Assembly: GCA_036454645.1 (NCBI GenBank) | Contig: JAZHSQ010000005.1 | Coordinates: forward strand, 1 to 64,000 | DNA: 64,000 nucleotides | Direction: 5' to 3' | From: Olsenella_K sp036454645 | GTDB taxonomy: Bacteria > Actinomycetota > Coriobacteriia > Coriobacteriales > Atopobiaceae | Part shown: positions 44,370 to 59,978 of the stretch, in pieces | Numbering within the stretch: position 1 is the stretch's first letter | Layout of the letters: every line of letters starts with the position of its first letter | Made by a program: the position numbers and the translations under genes | Notes under the pieces: model-generated | Seen by the model: only the letters and a program-made list of their open reading frames with translations | Databases searched by the model: none | Told to the model about the DNA's origin: nothing

Positions 44370-45274
44370 CGGGCGCCCCCGCCCTCGCCGAGGAGCGCGC
44401 GCCCGCCCGGGCCGAGCGCCATGAGCGCCCGGCGCTCGACGTCGCGGCCGTCCGAGAGGTAGAACTCGGGGAAGCCCTTGAGGTCGGGGTCGAGGCAGCG
44501 CGAGGCGTCGTCCAGCCCGCCCGGGTGGAACAGGAACTCGAGCCCCATGCCGCGCTGCTCGGCGAGCCGCGCGTAGGCGGGGAAGACCGCGCGCACCCTC
44601 CCCTCGCTCATCGAGCCCGAGAAGAGCACGCCGCAGAACAGGGCGCTTACCTCCTCGTAGTCCGCGAGCAGCCTCCTGTCCCGCCCCCAGCACCAGTTGA
44701 GGACCAGGTGCTTCACCCAGTTGACGGGCCGGATCGAGGCGAGGACGGCCGGCTGGAGGAAGGGCGCGGCCGGCTCGGCGGGGACGCGCAGGTACTCGAG
44801 GCGCCAGCCGCCCTCGCGCACGGCGTCGAGCGTGGCGGAGAAGACCGCGGGGATCAGCTGGAAGTGCTGGTGCCCGTCGGCCCTGAGGTGGCCCGCCTCC
44901 TCGGGGAAGCGCCCCACGAAGCGCTCGACCTGGGACTTGACCTCGAGCGCGACCTGCCGCCTCAGCTCGTCGGCGCCCAGCGCCTCCGTGCGGGCGAGGA
45001 GGTCGGCGAACCCGCGGCGGAACATGCCCCGCCCGTCGACGAGCAACGGGACGCTGGCGGGGTCCGCGCAGCAGGGGCCCTCGACCAGGTTGAGGTGCAC
45101 GCCGATCCTCACGCCCTCGGGCCTCTCGTCGAGGAGCCGCGCGCACTCCTCGAAGCGCGGGCTCGTGACCATGACGGAGGTCGAGTTGAGGGCTCCGCCC
45201 TCGGCGCACGAGAGGATGGTCCTGGACTGCTCGACGTCGATGCCGAAGTCGTCCGCGTGGAACATGACCTTCAA
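44366..45274 (-). CDS. ChbG/YdjC-family carbohydrate deacetylase-like protein
   Basis: 302 residues. The start is TTG at 45274, five bases after GGAGG; an ATG three codons later is too far from it. It is a TIM-barrel-type deacetylase with HADDFG (6-11), GVHLNL (His60) and DGHQH (His135/137), the probable Zn/Mg ligands and catalytic Asp, plus FHPGG near the end. Family members deacetylate N-acetylated oligosaccharides. Here it could deacetylate the GlcNAc-type sugar handled by its neighbours. It is co-translated with the YfhO-like gene. Confidence 0.85.
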   Translation of the reverse strand: MKVMFHADDFGIDVEQSRTILSCAEGGALNSTSVMVTSPRFEECARLLDERPEGVRIGVHLNLVEGPCCADPASVPLLVDGRGMFRRGFADLLARTEALGADELRRQVALEVKSQVERFVGRFPEEAGHLRADGHQHFQLIPAVFSATLDAVREGGWRLEYLRVPAEPAAPFLQPAVLASIRPVNWVKHLVLNWCWGRDRRLLADYEEVSALFCGVLFSGSMSEGRVRAVFPAYARLAEQRGMGLEFLFHPGGLDDASRCLDPDLKGFPEFYLSDGRDVERRALMALGPGGRALLGEGGGAR

Positions 45275-45460
45275 GGAAGCCTCCGCCCCTGCCGGGCGGA
45301 GGGACCGCCCGGCGCTCGTGCGGGCGCGCGTCCCCGCGCCCGCTTATGTGTAGACCGCGCGACGCGTCAGGCGGCCTTATCGCAATAGGCTAACATCGTT
45401 GGGAACCCGACGGACCGGCCGAGCCCGCGCTCCGCCTACCTCCCACACACCGAGGAGCCC

Positions 45461-46414
45461 ATGGACCTCTCCGTCATAGTCCCCTGCTACAACGAGGCCG
45501 AGAGCCTGCCGTCCTTCGTCGACGCGGCCACCTCCGCCCTCTCCGCGCTCGGGGACTCCTGGGAGCTCGTCTTCGTGAACGACGGCTCCACCGACGGCAC
45601 CGAGCGCTTCCTGAGGGCCTTCCTCGCCTCCGGGCGCGCGCCGCACGCGACCCTCGTGAACTTCTCGCGCAACTTCGGCAAGGAGCCCGCACTGCTCGCG
45701 GGCCTGCGCCAGGCCACCGGCGCGGCCGTCGCCTTCATCGACGCCGACCTCCAGCAGCCTCCCGCAACCCTGGTCGAGATGTACCGCCTGCTCGAGGCCC
45801 ACGACGAGTACGACGTCGTCGCGGCCTGCCAGCGCGAGCGGGCCGACCGCTCGCTCAGGAGCCGCCTCAGCAACGGGTTCTACGGCCTCTTCAACCGCGT
45901 CTCGGACATCCACCTCGAACCCGGGGCCTCGGACTTCCGCGTCTTCAGGCGCGACGTGGCGGACGCCCTGCTCTCGCTGCCGGAGTACCACCGCTTCACC
46001 AAGGGGCTCTTCGCCTGGGTCGGCTTCAGGACGCTCCCCTACCCCTACACCCCCGACGAGCGGTTCGCCGGCCAGAGCAGGTGGAGCATGCGGGGGCTCA
46101 CCCGCTACGCCATCGAGGGCATGCTCTCCTTCACGACGGTGCCGCTGCGCGTCTCCGCCTTCGTGGGCGCCGTCGCCGCGCTCGCGGGCTTCGTCTACAT
46201 CATCTTCGTCCTCGTGGACGCCCTCGTGCTGCACAACACGCCGGCCGGCTACCCGACGCTTCTCTCCGTCATGCTCATCCTCGGCGGCCTCATCCTGCTC
46301 TCCCTCGGCATCATCGGCGAGTACGTCGCCAGAATCTACCTCGAGGGCAAGCGCCGTCCCGCCTACGTCACCTCCTCCGTCGTCCGCGCCGGCAAGGCGG
46401 AGAAGGACGCGTAG
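45461..46414 (+). CDS. Polyisoprenyl-phosphate glycosyltransferase, CsbB/GtrB type
   Basis: 317 residues. GT2 domain (1-225) with VIVPCYNEAESLP, VNDGSTDGT (39-47), metal-binding DAD (94-96) and the family-typical FIDADLQQPP and GxxxxDFRVFRRD segments. Two C-terminal membrane helices (about 230-262 and 268-298) and a basic tail follow. Such enzymes load a single sugar onto undecaprenyl-phosphate at the inner face of the membrane. It is divergent from the ChbG/YfhO pair across 186 bp. ATG at 45461 follows GAGGAG. No GtcA-type flippase is in the window. Confidence 0.87.
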   Translation: MDLSVIVPCYNEAESLPSFVDAATSALSALGDSWELVFVNDGSTDGTERFLRAFLASGRAPHATLVNFSRNFGKEPALLAGLRQATGAAVAFIDADLQQPPATLVEMYRLLEAHDEYDVVAACQRERADRSLRSRLSNGFYGLFNRVSDIHLEPGASDFRVFRRDVADALLSLPEYHRFTKGLFAWVGFRTLPYPYTPDERFAGQSRWSMRGLTRYAIEGMLSFTTVPLRVSAFVGAVAALAGFVYIIFVLVDALVLHNTPAGYPTLLSVMLILGGLILLSLGIIGEYVARIYLEGKRRPAYVTSSVVRAGKAEKDA

Positions 46415-46534
46415 GGAGGGCCTGCGTCCTCAGGACGTAGCGCGAACGCACGGGCGCGCGACGGGGTCATCTGCCAGCCAAGCGCCGACCGTCCATGGCG
46501 GCGCGGCGGGCGAGAAGGGCCTCGCGCAAGGCAG

Positions 46535-46566
46535 AAGGCCCCCGCCTCGTGAGAGGCGGGGGCCTT
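46535..46566. terminator. Bidirectional terminator between the glycosyltransferase gene and rpsJ
   Basis: A perfect 14-bp stem (AAGGCCCCCGCCTC arm) with a GTGA loop and short T-rich ends in both directions, placed between convergent genes. Confidence 0.85.
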
Positions 46567-46659
46567 CCCTAACCCTCTGGACCCCAGGTCCTTCTCGCTC
46601 CCTCGGGCCGCCTGCGCCTGGGCCAGCTGTGCCTCGGCCGCATGCGCCCCTGAAGGAGC

Positions 46660-46685
46660 GGCCCCGGACGCGTACGTCCGGGGCC
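46660..46685 (-). terminator. Hairpin just after rpsJ
   Basis: A perfect 11-bp stem GGCCCCGGACG with a 4-base loop, 11 bases after the rpsJ stop. It has only a weak T-tract, and with the next hairpin it would end the rpsL-rpsG-fusA-rpsJ transcript. Confidence 0.7.
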
Positions 46686-46696
46686 ACGTCACTGCC

Positions 46697-47005
46697 CTAG
46701 AGCTTGATCTCGATGTCGACGCCGGCAGGCAGGTCGAGGCGCATCAGCGAGTCGACGGTGCTGCTGGACGGGTCGAGGATGTCGATGAGACGCTTGTGGG
46801 TGCGCATCTCGAACTGCTCGCGCGAGTCCTTGTCCTTGTGCGGCGAGCGGATGACCGTGTAGAGGTTGCGCTCGGTCGGCAGGGGGATGGGGCCCGAGAC
46901 GCGGGCGCCGGTCTTCTGCGCGGTGTCGACGATGAGCTTCGCGGACTGATCCACTACCTCGTGGTCGTAGCCCTTGAGACGGATCCTGATCTTCTGGCTG
47001 GACAC
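46697..47005 (-). CDS. rpsJ: Small ribosomal subunit protein uS10
   Basis: 102 residues from GTG at 47005, preceded by GGAGG and giving the exact family length; an ATG at 47029 would add 8 odd residues. IRIRLKGYDHEVVDQSAKLIVDTA and GPIPLPT are conserved. A 30S head protein that also acts as NusE in antitermination. It follows fusA by 45 bp and is cut off from the rest of the S10 operon by the glycosylation module. Confidence 0.96.
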   Translation of the reverse strand: MSSQKIRIRLKGYDHEVVDQSAKLIVDTAQKTGARVSGPIPLPTERNLYTVIRSPHKDKDSREQFEMRTHKRLIDILDPSSSTVDSLMRLDLPAGVDIEIKL

Positions 47006-47050
47006 TTCAGTACCTCCATGAACGAGCACCTGGTGCTCTGACTTATCTGA

Positions 47051-49150
47051 CTAGGACTCCTTGCCGCCGTTCTTGCTCACGATCTCGTCGCGGACGGCCT
47101 TGGGGACGGGCTCGTAGGCGTCGAACTGCATCGTGTAGCTCGCGCGGCCCTGAGTCTGGGAGCGGAGGTCGGTGGCGTAGCCGAACATCTCGCCCAGGGG
47201 CACCTTCGCGCGGATGACCTTGGTGTTGGAGCGGTCCTCCATGCCCTCGATCTTGCCGCGACGGCTGGACAGGTTGCCCATGACGTCGCCCATGTACTGC
47301 TCGGGGGTCTCGACCTCGACCTTCTCGACGGGCTCGAGCAGGACCGGGTCGGACTCCTGCAGGGCCTTCTTGATGGCCATGGAGCCGGCGACCTTGAAGG
47401 CGGCCTCGGAGGAGTCGACCTCGTGGTAGGAGCCGTCGACCAGGGTGACCTTGATGTCCTGGACCGGGTAGCCCGCGATGACGCCGGAGTTCAGCGCCTC
47501 CTGGATGCCCTTGTCGACAGAGGGGATGTACTCCTTGGGCACGGAGCCGCCGACGGTCGCGTCGACGAACTCGTAGCCGAAGCCGGGCTCCATGGGCTCG
47601 AGGTCGATGACGGCGTCGCCGTACTGGCCGCGGCCGCCGGACTGGCGGACGAACTTGCCCTGGACGCCCTTGACCGCGTGGCCGGCGGTCTCGCGGTAGG
47701 CGACCTGCGGCTTGCCGACGTTGCAGTCGACCTTGAACTCGCGGCGCAGGCGGTCGATGATGATCTCGAGGTGAAGCTCGCCCATGCCGGCGATGATGGT
47801 CTGGCCGGTCTCCTGGTCGGTGTGGACCTGGAAGGTCGGGTCCTCCTCGGCGAGCTTCTGCAGACCGACGCTCATCTTGTCCTGCTCGGCCTTGGTCTTG
47901 GGCTCGACGGCGACGTCGATGACGGGGTCGGCGAACTCGATGGACTCGAGCACGATGGGGTGCTGCTCGTCGGCGAGGGTGTCGCCGGTGGTGGTGTTCT
48001 TGAAGCCCACGGCGGCGACGATGTCGCCGGCGGAGCAGGCCTCGCGGTCGACGCGGTCGTTCGCGTTCATCTCGAGGATCCTGGAGAGGCGCTCGCGGTC
48101 GTCCTTGTTGACGTTGTAGACGTAGCTACCGGCGTCGAGGTGGCCGGAGTACACGCGGAAGTAGGTCAGCTTGCCGACGTAGGGGTCGGTCATGATCTTG
48201 AAGGCCAGGGCGCTGAAGGGCTCCTTGACGTCGGCCTTGCGGGTGATCGTCTCGCCGGTCTTGGGGTCGGTACCCTCGACGGGCGGGATGTCGAGCGGCG
48301 ACGGCAGGTAGTCGACGACGGCGTCGAGCAGCTCCTGGATGCCCTTGTTCTTGTAGGCGGAACCCACGAAGACGGGGTTGAGCTGGTTGGAGATGACGCC
48401 GGCGCGGATGGCGGCCTTGAGCTCGTCGACCGTGACCTCCTGCTCGTCGAGGACCTTCTCCATGAGCTCGTCGGAGAACTCGGACGCGGCCTCGAGCAGC
48501 TCCTCGCGCTTCTCGGCGGCGACGTCTGCGAACTCGTCGGGGATGGCGTCCATGGGCTCCGGGTAGATCATGCCCTTGGAGTCCTCCTTGAAGTCCCACG
48601 CCGTCATGGTGACGAGGTCGATGAGGCCCCAGAAGTTGCTCTCGGAGCCCATGGGGACCTGAGCGGCGACGGCGTTGGCGCCGAGGCGCTCCTTCATGGT
48701 GTCGATGGCGTGCCAGAAGTCGGAGCCCACGCGGTCGTACTTGTTGATGAAGGCGATGCGCGGGACGTTGTAGTTGGCGGCCTGGCGCCAGACGGTCTCG
48801 GACTGCGGCTGGACGCCGGCGACGGCGTCGAACACGGCGACGGCACCGTCGAGGACGCGCAGGGAGCGCTCGACCTCGGCCGTGAAGTCCACGTGGCCCG
48901 GGGTGTCGATGATCTGGATGACGTAGTCCTTCCAGAAGCACGTGGTGGCGGCGGAGGTGATGGTCACGCCGCGCTCCTGCTCCTGGACCATCCAGTCCAT
49001 CGTCGCCGCACCGTCGTGGACCTCGCCGATCTTGTGCGTCTTGCCCGTGTAGTACAGGATGCGCTCGGTCGTGGTGGTCTTGCCGGCGTCGATGTGGGCC
49101 ATGATGCCGATGTTGCGAAGCTTGTGAAGGTCGTACTTGTTCTTAGCCAT
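47051..49150 (-). CDS. fusA: Elongation factor G
   Basis: 699 residues, the usual EF-G length. GTPase that drives translocation. G1 AHIDAGKTTTTERIL (about 17-31), G3 DTPGHVDF, G4 NKYD (the usual NKMD with Tyr), then domains II-V, with GGRGQYGDAVIDLEP in domain IV. It is part of the str-type operon between rpsG and rpsJ. No tuf follows, since tuf is at 62786. Confidence 0.97.
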   Translation of the reverse strand: MAKNKYDLHKLRNIGIMAHIDAGKTTTTERILYYTGKTHKIGEVHDGAATMDWMVQEQERGVTITSAATTCFWKDYVIQIIDTPGHVDFTAEVERSLRVLDGAVAVFDAVAGVQPQSETVWRQAANYNVPRIAFINKYDRVGSDFWHAIDTMKERLGANAVAAQVPMGSESNFWGLIDLVTMTAWDFKEDSKGMIYPEPMDAIPDEFADVAAEKREELLEAASEFSDELMEKVLDEQEVTVDELKAAIRAGVISNQLNPVFVGSAYKNKGIQELLDAVVDYLPSPLDIPPVEGTDPKTGETITRKADVKEPFSALAFKIMTDPYVGKLTYFRVYSGHLDAGSYVYNVNKDDRERLSRILEMNANDRVDREACSAGDIVAAVGFKNTTTGDTLADEQHPIVLESIEFADPVIDVAVEPKTKAEQDKMSVGLQKLAEEDPTFQVHTDQETGQTIIAGMGELHLEIIIDRLRREFKVDCNVGKPQVAYRETAGHAVKGVQGKFVRQSGGRGQYGDAVIDLEPMEPGFGYEFVDATVGGSVPKEYIPSVDKGIQEALNSGVIAGYPVQDIKVTLVDGSYHEVDSSEAAFKVAGSMAIKKALQESDPVLLEPVEKVEVETPEQYMGDVMGNLSSRRGKIEGMEDRSNTKVIRAKVPLGEMFGYATDLRSQTQGRASYTMQFDAYEPVPKAVRDEIVSKNGGKES

Positions 49151-49164
49151 GTTTCGCTAGCCCC

Positions 49165-49635
49165 TTAGAAACGGTAGTGCGAGAAGGCGCGGTTGGCCTC
49201 GGCCATCTTGAACAGGTCCTCGCGACGCTTGACGGAGGCGCCGACGCCGTTGGCTGCGTCCATGATCTCGTTGGCGAGACGCTCGGCCATGCTGTTCTCC
49301 TTGCGCGCACGGCTGAAGTTGACGATCCAGCGGATGGCGAGGGTCGTGGCACGACGGGAGTTGACCTCCATGGGCACCTGGTAGGTGGCGCCACCGACGC
49401 GCTTGGGCTTGACCTCGAGGGTCGGGCGGACGTTGTCCATGGCCTTCTTGAAGACGGCCAGCGGGTCGGACTCGGTCTTCTTCTGCACGATGTCGAACGC
49501 GGTGTAGACGATGCGCTCTGCGGTGGCCTTCTTGCCGTCAAGCAGGACCTTGTTGATGAGCTGGGTCACGAGACGGTTGTTGTAGACGGCGTCGGGAGTT
49601 ACCTCACGACGGACTGCTGCTGCACGACGCGGCAT
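49165..49635 (-). CDS. rpsG: Small ribosomal subunit protein uS7
   Basis: 156 residues. A 30S head nucleating protein, beginning MPRRAAAVRREVTPDAVYNNRLVTQLINK and ending NRAFSHYRF. ATG at 49635 follows AGAGGAG. It lies 14 bp before fusA; in E. coli it represses the str operon. Confidence 0.97.
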   Translation of the reverse strand: MPRRAAAVRREVTPDAVYNNRLVTQLINKVLLDGKKATAERIVYTAFDIVQKKTESDPLAVFKKAMDNVRPTLEVKPKRVGGATYQVPMEVNSRRATTLAIRWIVNFSRARKENSMAERLANEIMDAANGVGASVKRREDLFKMAEANRAFSHYRF

Positions 49636-49678
49636 ATGATATCTCCTCTAATCAAGATTCCGGATTCGCCTGGAGTCC

Positions 49679-50053
49679 CTACTCCTTGGGGCGCTTGGCA
49701 CCGTAGCGGGAGCGGGCCTTCTTGCGGTTCTGGACGGCAGCGCAGTCGTAGGCGCCACGGATGACCTTGTAGCGGACGCCGGGGAGGTCGCGGACGCGGC
49801 CGCCGCGGACGAGCACGATCGAGTGCTCCTGGAGGTTGTGGCCCTCGCCGGGGATGTACGCGGTGACCTCGATGCCGTTGACGAGGCGGACACGCGCGAC
49901 CTTGCGGAGCGCGGAGTTCGGCTTCTTCGGCGTGGTGGTGAAGACGCGGGTGCAGACGCCGCGCTTCTGCGGGTTGTGCTGCAGAGCTGCGTTCTTCGAC
50001 TTCGAGGCAGAACGGGTGCGCCCCTGGCGTACGAGCTGGTTGATAGTAGGCAA
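49679..50053 (-). CDS. rpsL: Small ribosomal subunit protein uS12
   Basis: 124 residues from TTG at 50053 with AAGGAGAG upstream; this gives the standard N-terminus PTINQLVRQGR, while an ATG at 50098 would add 15 unrelated residues. It is the decoding-centre protein. Lys43 in TPKKPNS is retained. Residue 88, in GGRVRDLPG, is Arg (codon CGC) where most bacteria have Lys. Lys88Arg is a known streptomycin-resistance substitution in Mycobacterium tuberculosis (Lys87Arg in E. coli numbering). Confidence 0.97.
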   Translation of the reverse strand: MPTINQLVRQGRTRSASKSKNAALQHNPQKRGVCTRVFTTTPKKPNSALRKVARVRLVNGIEVTAYIPGEGHNLQEHSIVLVRGGRVRDLPGVRYKVIRGAYDCAAVQNRKKARSRYGAKRPKE

Positions 50054-50179
50054 AGCTCTCTCCTTCTCAGAGACATACGGATGGCGGTGCGCGAGCACCT
50101 ATGTATCAGGGACGACGCAGCACCGCCCTCCCGGATTGTTATCTGCACACGTGTCCCCACAGAGCGGCACGCGGAGGAA

Positions 50180-50208
50180 ACTTTACGCCCGCACACCGCT
50201 GTTGTCAA
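50180..50208 (-). promoter_or_regulatory. rpsL promoter
   Basis: Consensus -35 TTGACA (50203-50208), 17-bp spacer, -10 TAAAGT (50180-50185), minus strand. It drives rpsL-rpsG-fusA-rpsJ with a leader of roughly 120 bases. Confidence 0.88.
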
Positions 50209-50344
50209 AATACCACGGTGCCGGGCGTATCCACATTCCACGAGAGCTACACGCGCGCAGGCCCCTCGCGCGCGGGACCTGCGCGCCCGCGGCACGCTCG
50301 CGCCAGGGGACCTCTCGGGGGGGGGCGGCGCGGCCGTCACGAGA

Positions 50345-50379
50345 GAGGCCCCCCGCCGGTCGCGCCGGCGGGGGGCCTC
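50345..50379 (-). terminator. Terminator after rpoC
   Basis: A perfect 15-bp stem (arms 50345-50359 and 50365-50379, GC-rich) about 50 bases after the rpoC stop, followed by TCTCGTG. The rest of the 375-bp gap to rpsL holds a run of nine G (50317-50325) and the rpsL promoter. Confidence 0.8.
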
Positions 50380-50428
50380 CTGGAAACGCCTTCGGGCGCG
50401 CGAACTTCTCCGCCGCCCTCGACCGGGG

Positions 50429-54883
<4,455 letters not shown>

Positions 54884-54888
54884 GTTCG

Positions 54889-58404
<3,516 letters not shown>

Positions 58405-58457
58405 CAGGCACTTCCTCCTTCGAAAAAGTGGAAAAGCGGCATTTGTCGCAATCTAAT

Positions 58458-58504
58458 AAATTACCCGAGCGCAAACCGCAAGTCAATGTAAACCCTTGAC
58501 TTGC
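58458..58504 (-). promoter_or_regulatory. rpoB promoter with an inverted repeat on the -35
   Basis: -35 TTGACT (58481-58486), 17-bp spacer, -10 TAATTT (58458-58463), minus strand. The -35 is within one arm of a perfect 9-bp inverted repeat GCAAGTCAA-N9-TTGACTTGC (58478-58504). Further upstream GTAAACC/GGTTTAC arms form a second repeat. This looks like an operator. The leader is about 45 bases and AT-rich, unlike its surroundings. Confidence 0.82.
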
Positions 58505-58560
58505 GTCTCTTTTTCCATTAGGTTTACTTGAATACCCCTTTAGCTGCACATTTGCCCTCC

Positions 58561-58582
58561 CGGTTGTGGAGCGGTTGTGGAG
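58561..58582. repeat. Tandem 11-bp repeat upstream of rpoB
   Basis: Two perfect adjacent copies of CGGTTGTGGAG between the rplL terminator and the rpoB promoter. The 11-bp period places both copies on one DNA face. Confidence 0.7.
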
Positions 58583-58621
58583 GCGCGGAGCCCCGGGCGG
58601 CGCGAGGGGGACGAGAGGCAC

Positions 58622-58653
58622 AAAAAAGGCCGGCCCCCGGAGGGGTCGGCCTT
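58622..58653 (-). terminator. Terminator after rplL
   Basis: A 12-bp stem with one mismatch (AAGGCCGACCCC arm) followed by a run of T on the minus strand. It separates rplJL from rpoBC. Confidence 0.85.
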
Positions 58654-58676
58654 CTCAGTAGGCGCGAGGTGCGAGC

Positions 58677-59051
58677 TTACTTGAGGGAGACGGAAGCGCC
58701 GGCCTCCTCGAGCTCCTTCTTGGCGGCCTCGGCCTCGTCCTTCTTGACGCCCTCCATGAGGGTGCCCTTCTTCTCGACGGCCTCCTTGGCCTCCTTCAGG
58801 CCAAGGTTGGTGAGCTTGCGGACGACCTTGATGACGGCGATCTTCTGGGCGCCGAAGTCGTCGAGGACGACGTCGAAGGAGTCCTTCTCCTCCTCGGCGG
58901 GAGCGGCGGCCGCGGGGGCGGCGGCGACGGCGGCGACGGGGGCGGCGGCGGAGACGCCGAAGACGCCCTCCAGCTCGTGAACGAGCTCAGAGAGCTCGAG
59001 GGCGGACATGCTCTTGAGAGCCTCGACGATCTCATCCTTGGTAACAGCCAT
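58677..59051 (-). CDS. rplL: Large ribosomal subunit protein bL12 (L7/L12)
   Basis: 124 residues: N-terminal dimerisation domain (TKDEIVEALKSMSALELSELVHELE), an Ala/Pro hinge (about 36-55) and the C-terminal factor-binding domain (FDVVLDDFGAQKIAVIKVVRKLTNLGLKEAKEAV). It recruits translational GTPases to the ribosomal stalk. Confidence 0.97.
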   Translation of the reverse strand: MAVTKDEIVEALKSMSALELSELVHELEGVFGVSAAAPVAAVAAAPAAAAPAEEEKDSFDVVLDDFGAQKIAVIKVVRKLTNLGLKEAKEAVEKKGTLMEGVKKDEAEAAKKELEEAGASVSLK

Positions 59052-59119
59052 GCTGGTTCTCCTTTAAACGGGCACCCTCCGGGGTGCCTGGTCAAGACAT
59101 ACGAACGAACGTGCGGGGG

Positions 59120-59647
59120 CTAGGCAGCCTCCTTCTCCTTCTGCTCGGCGACCTGGCTGAGCGCGGTGACGAGACCGCGGGCAGGACCGGCGCAGACGGA
59201 AGCGATGCCGCGGAGCGGCGCCGCCATGACGTACACGAGCTGGGCGACGAGCTCGTCGTGGGACGGGAGCTCGGCGTAGGCCTTCGCGGACTCGGCGTCG
59301 AGCGCCTTGCCGTCTGCGATGCCCGCGACCCACTCGATCTTCTTCAGGGCCTCGGACTCCTTCTTGATCGCCTTGGCGGCGTCGACGGGGTCGTTCTCGA
59401 AGAAGACGTAGGCGCAGGTGCCCTTCAGCTTGTCGCTGATGTCGGGCAGGCCCGCGTTCTTGAGGGCGAGGTTCACGATGTTGTTCTTGTAGACCTTCAT
59501 CGTGGAGTCGGCGTCCCTCAGGGCGTGACGCAGCTCCTGGGTCTCCTTGACGGTCAGGCCACGGTAGTCGATCACGAAGAGGCCCTTGGAGGACTCGATG
59601 GACTCGGTGACCTTCTGGAGCATGTCGATGTTTGCTTGTGCTGGCAT
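59120..59647 (-). CDS. rplJ: Large ribosomal subunit protein uL10
   Basis: 175 residues from ATG at 59647 behind GGAGGTG; the frame continues upstream through the leader, but that part is non-coding. Stalk base protein: FVIDYRGLTVKETQELRHALRD near residues 25-46 and the C-terminal helices that hold L12 dimers. In many bacteria it represses its own leader, present here upstream. Confidence 0.96.
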   Translation of the reverse strand: MPAQANIDMLQKVTESIESSKGLFVIDYRGLTVKETQELRHALRDADSTMKVYKNNIVNLALKNAGLPDISDKLKGTCAYVFFENDPVDAAKAIKKESEALKKIEWVAGIADGKALDAESAKAYAELPSHDELVAQLVYVMAAPLRGIASVCAGPARGLVTALSQVAEQKEKEAA

Positions 59648-59860
59648 TGAGTACACCTCCTTGTAGTGCAATCTGGCACGAACTGCCGCAGAGGATGCAC
59701 TCCAAAAAGGAGGGCTCCGCCTGACGCAGCCAGACGGAGCCCCTGAAGTGACGCCTTCAAAGCCACCTCGGCAGGCGGGATACCCCATTGAGCCTCTCGG
59801 CACCGGCTGTCTCTGGCAGATAACGTGCAACGGTACGTGTGCCCTTTCGGGCGCCTTGCA
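59648..59860 (-). ncRNA. L10-type leader RNA with attenuator
   Basis: About 210 bases of highly structured leader between the promoter and rplJ. It contains an early GCGCCC-GAAA-GGGC hairpin and ends in a terminator-like stem before the rplJ binding site. Position and layout match the L10 leader family, in which the L10-L12 complex binds and favours termination. I have not matched it to the family model. Confidence 0.6.
59704..59742 (-). terminator. Attenuator terminator in the rplJ leader
   Basis: A 12-bp stem GGGCTCCGTCTG/CAGGCGGAGCCC with one G-T pair and a 7-base loop, then TCCTTTTTGG on the minus strand, about 57 bases before the rplJ start. Confidence 0.8.
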
Positions 59861-59888
59861 TTTTTGCAGCCCAGGGTTGGCTTGTCAA
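59860..59888 (-). promoter_or_regulatory. rplJ promoter
   Basis: Consensus -35 TTGACA (59883-59888) placed directly after the T-run of the rplA terminator, 17-bp spacer, and a weak -10 AAAAAT (59860-59865), minus strand. Confidence 0.7.
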
Positions 59889-59889
59889 C

Positions 59890-59927
59890 AAAAAAAGGCC
59901 GCCACGGGGTTGCTCCCCCGTGGCGGC
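59890..59927 (-). terminator. Terminator after rplA
   Basis: A perfect 12-bp stem GCCGCCACGGGG with a 6-base loop and seven T on the minus strand. It ends the rpmG-secE-nusG-rplK-rplA transcript. Confidence 0.92.
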
Positions 59928-59978
59928 ACATTTTCTACACCTGGTGCGGACCGTGCGACAAGGACCTGGCTCCCCAGC

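Noticed and set aside
44370..45209. In-frame upstream extension of the YfhO-like gene to about 1209 codons
   Set aside because: The extension is Arg/Gly/Pro-rich and lies inside the ChbG-like gene. ATG at 44369 overlaps that gene's stop as ATGA, which is a typical coupled start.
50317..50325. Run of nine G as a phase-variable tract
   Set aside because: It lies in a non-coding gap well upstream of the rpsL promoter, so slippage would have no evident effect on a gene.
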